From contig JBDTCD010000181.1 of assembly GCA_039923755.1 (NCBI GenBank), positions 1-15,820 of the forward strand: a stretch of DNA of 15,820 bases, given 5' to 3'. Below, in pieces: positions 13,892 to 15,820 of this stretch (positions are counted from its first letter, which is position 1; every line of letters starts with the position of its first letter). The notes beneath the pieces were generated by a model, which saw nothing but the letters and a program-made list of their open reading frames with translations, made no database searches and was not told the DNA's origin. The translations under genes and the position numbers were made by a program. Source of the stretch: Terrimesophilobacter sp039923755 (GTDB lineage Bacteria; Actinomycetota; Actinomycetes; Actinomycetales; Microbacteriaceae).

Positions 13892-14434
13892 ATGGCGACA
13901 TCGGTGTACACGATCGGGCATTCGACACATCCATTGGAGGAGTTCGTGGCGATGTTGCGAGCGAATTCAGTCGTTCAGATTGTGGACGTGCGCTCAGTTC
14001 CTGGTTCGCGCCACAATCCCCAATTTGGTGAAGCGGAACTCGCCGTGAGTCTGCCTGAACATGGCATCCGCTATGAATGGATGAAGCAGTTGGGAGGATT
14101 ACGCCATACGACGAAGGCGAGCCAGAACCTCGCCTGGCGCAACGCATCATTTCGCGGTTACGCAGACTACATGCAGACACCAGCCTTCACTGACGCCATC
14201 GGGGAGCTCCTCACCATCGCAAAGGAACGGACGGTCGCAATCATGTGCGCGGAGGCGGTTCCCTGGCGATGCCACCGTTCGCTCATTGGCGACGCCTTGC
14301 TGGTTCGTGGGATCACCGTGCTCGATATCATGACGGAGAAGTCGACGAAGCCGCACGAACTCACGTCCTTCGCGAAGGTCGACGGCACGCGTGTCCGGTA
14401 TCCCGCGACTAGCGGCGATGACCCAATAAAGTGA
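13892..14434 (+). CDS. DUF488 domain protein (YtfI/HPS-type pattern)
   Basis: The 180-residue protein has the larger DUF488 pattern: VYTIGHSTHPLEEFVAML at 5-22, VDVRSVPGSRHNPQF at 31-45, YEWMKQLGG at 61-69, FRGYADYM at 87-94, and the Cys/His segment VAIMCAEAVPWRCHRSLIGDAL at 115-136, with C119, C127 and H128 conserved. The function of this subgroup is unknown; Cys and His near the C-terminus suggest a possible metal or redox site. The start is uncertain: ATG 13892 is preceded by GGAGG at one-base spacing, and a GTG at 13874 would add six residues. It is followed by the permease gene on the same strand, with a 42-base gap to the proposed ATT start. Confidence 0.88.
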   Translation: MATSVYTIGHSTHPLEEFVAMLRANSVVQIVDVRSVPGSRHNPQFGEAELAVSLPEHGIRYEWMKQLGGLRHTTKASQNLAWRNASFRGYADYMQTPAFTDAIGELLTIAKERTVAIMCAEAVPWRCHRSLIGDALLVRGITVLDIMTEKSTKPHELTSFAKVDGTRVRYPATSGDDPIK

Positions 14435-14463
14435 GAGCGTTCCTCACCACCATTATCGAGCGC

Positions 14464-14479
14464 GAAGGAGCCGACCATT
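14464..14479 (+). promoter_or_regulatory. Shine-Dalgarno deciding an ATT start
   Basis: GAAGGAG at 14464-14470 is a near-ideal ribosome binding site with six bases (CCGACC) to ATT at 14477. No ATG, GTG or TTG lies in this frame between the DUF488 stop and GTG 14576. The site is the main evidence for a rare ATT start. Confidence 0.6.
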
Positions 14480-15820
14480 TCCACACCAGACGAAAACCTG
14501 CAACCGCATGGCAGCGGTAGACACACAGGAAGCATCACGACCGATCAGGAGAATGATTGGGCTCAGCACAATCCGGTGAAACGGGGCAGCGGGACAACGT
14601 TCGGTGGCCGCGTCGACTCCTTTTTTGAGATTACGTTTCGAAAGTCAACCATCAGCCGCGAGATTCGGGGTGGTCTGGTCACGTTCATGACCATGGCCTA
14701 TATCGTCATCCTGAACCCTCTTATCCTTGGCGGGGTCGCGGATGTCGCTGGAGGCTCACTGGACAGAGCGCAGATTGGCGCTGTCACGGGCCTCACCGCT
14801 GGGATTATGACCATCCTGTTCGGTCTCGTCGCAAACCTGCCTTTCGGGCTTGCAGCTGGGCTCGGGATCAACTCCTTCCTGGCGGTAAGCGTTGTCGGAC
14901 AGGTCACGTGGGCGGAGGCGATGGGGCTCGTCGTCATCAATGGCCTCATCATCGTCCTTCTGTCGGCGACCAGACTTCGTGAACTCATCTTCAGGGCGGT
15001 TCCCGCGCAATTGAAGATCGCCATCACCGTCGGGATTGGCCTGTTCATCGCGTTCATCGGCCTCGTGGATGCGGGCTTTGTGCGCTCCAGCGGTGCAGCA
15101 AGCCCACCCGTACAGCTCGGAGACGGTGGCTCGATCACCACCATCCCCACACTGACGTTCATCCTTGGATTGCTCATCATGGGTGTGCTGATGGCGCGCA
15201 AGGTGAAGGGCGCCTTGCTGATCGGAATCCTCGGAACGACGATTATCGCCATCATTTTCGAGGCGATCTTCAAGCTCGGCCCCTCCTTCGCCCACGGTAA
15301 ACCGAATCCGGCTGGCTGGAATCTCAACGTTCCACGACTTCCGGATGCCATCGTGTCTGTGCCCGACTTCGGCCTCGTCGGTGCGTTCAACTTCGACGCG
15401 TTCGCGCGTATCGGCTGGCTCGCCGGAATCATGCTCGTGTTCACGCTCGTGTTCACGAACTTCTTCGACGCCGTGGGAACGCTGACCGGACTGACGAAGG
15501 AGGCGGGCCTCGCGGACAAAGAAGGCAACTTCCCCCGACTGAAGTCTGCACTCATCGTGGAGGGCATCGGAGCGGTTGCTGGCGGTGCCACGTCGAGCTC
15601 GTCCAATACGATTTACATCGACTCTGCCGCTGGAGTGGGCGAGGGCGCACGCACGGGGCTTGCCAGCGTCGTGACCGGAATCCTGTTCCTTTTGGCCATG
15701 TTCCTGACTCCGCTTACGCAGGTGGTCCCACTCGAAGTTGCCGGCGCCGCCCTCGTCGTTGTGGGCGTGCTCATGGTGTCGCAAATCAAGGATGTGAACT
15801 GGAGCGAGTTCTCCATCGGG
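14477..15820 (+). CDS. NCS2-family nucleobase permease (AzgA-like), C-terminus cut by window edge
   Basis: The frame translates from ATT 14477 for 448 codons to the window edge. Evidence for the NCS2 family (xanthine/guanine/hypoxanthine-type) is VDSFFEIT then STISREIRGGLVTFMTMAY at 57-75, FGLAAGLGINSF near 123-134, TNFFDAVGTLTG at 327-338, and SNTIYIDSAAG (376-386) followed by ARTGLAS. It is an inner-membrane proton symporter by family knowledge, with many hydrophobic segments. The start is unusual: ATT 14477 with a strong Shine-Dalgarno gives STPDENLQ..., an acidic N-terminal tail typical of such proteins. GTG 14576 lacks a ribosome binding site, and ATG 14687 would remove the REI..G motif. 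A point mutation of ATG to ATT, or a sequencing error, are alternatives. The substrate is not determinable here. Confidence 0.9.
   Translation, partial: MSTPDENLQPHGSGRHTGSITTDQENDWAQHNPVKRGSGTTFGGRVDSFFEITFRKSTISREIRGGLVTFMTMAYIVILNPLILGGVADVAGGSLDRAQIGAVTGLTAGIMTILFGLVANLPFGLAAGLGINSFLAVSVVGQVTWAEAMGLVVINGLIIVLLSATRLRELIFRAVPAQLKIAITVGIGLFIAFIGLVDAGFVRSSGAASPPVQLGDGGSITTIPTLTFILGLLIMGVLMARKVKGALLIGILGTTIIAIIFEAIFKLGPSFAHGKPNPAGWNLNVPRLPDAIVSVPDFGLVGAFNFDAFARIGWLAGIMLVFTLVFTNFFDAVGTLTGLTKEAGLADKEGNFPRLKSALIVEGIGAVAGGATSSSSNTIYIDSAAGVGEGARTGLASVVTGILFLLAMFLTPLTQVVPLEVAGAALVVVGVLMVSQIKDVNWSEFSIG

Noticed and set aside
14698..15784. Long minus-strand frames of 302 and 342 codons
   Set aside because: Both are antisense to the NCS2 permease, whose transmembrane pattern and family motifs are clear.
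1..15820. CRISPR array, tRNA, rRNA, insertion sequence or prophage
   Set aside because: No regularly spaced repeats, no tRNA arm signatures and no transposase, integrase or phage-type proteins were found on reading both strands.

Overview
The window looks like a chromosomal segment of a high-GC actinobacterium, most likely a member of the Microbacteriaceae. This rests on the GC-rich coding sequence, the frequent 'ggatgc' words, two DUF2510 membrane proteins (WYPDP..WWDG..WT), an F420/deazaflavin-type (DDN-like) oxidoreductase, an NERD protein and an actinobacterial DarT-like protein with an N-terminal zinc-knuckle motif. I see no rRNA, tRNA, insertion sequence, phage gene or CRISPR array. Most genes are small housekeeping or stress-type functions on both strands, so this reads as ordinary chromosome with a few odd spots.

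Left part (1-4431). A cupin gene is cut by the left edge (minus strand) and lies divergently next to a YeaO-type DUF488 gene. Next comes about 450 bp without a credible gene (566-1011) but rich in inverted repeats, the best candidate here for an unrecognised structured RNA. A 461-residue DUF2510 protein with a very long Pro/Ala/Glu-rich linker and four C-terminal membrane helices follows on the minus strand. Then come a membrane-tethered NERD protein (+), a small NATD1-like GNAT acetyltransferase (-) and a YdeI/OmpD-associated family protein (+).

Middle (4445-9435). A minus-strand run reads DUF2510 membrane protein (224 aa), gamma-glutamyltransferase-like Ntn hydrolase, then a two-cysteine glutathione peroxidase, with gaps of about 40-45 bp, so it is possibly one transcript. 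A 343-bp gap with one doubtful small ORF leads to an apparently orphan DarT-like protein (+) and an SDR oxidoreductase (+).

Right part (9505-15820). A tight minus-strand operon (alpha/beta hydrolase, CoA-binding protein, DDN-like oxidoreductase; one ATGA overlap and one 3-bp gap) is followed by a DUF898 membrane protein. Then come a divergent 470-residue protein with a tandem-repeat linker and a C-terminal HD domain, and a histidine phosphatase that meets it tail to tail with overlapping stop codons. A second DUF488 protein and an NCS2-family nucleobase permease that runs off the right edge close the window. The permease has no ATG, GTG or TTG at its expected N-terminus. The only start with a Shine-Dalgarno sequence is ATT at 14477, the clearest individual oddity in the window.

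All family names come from motif recognition by eye. No database search was run, and intergenic RNA or regulatory proposals are inference.
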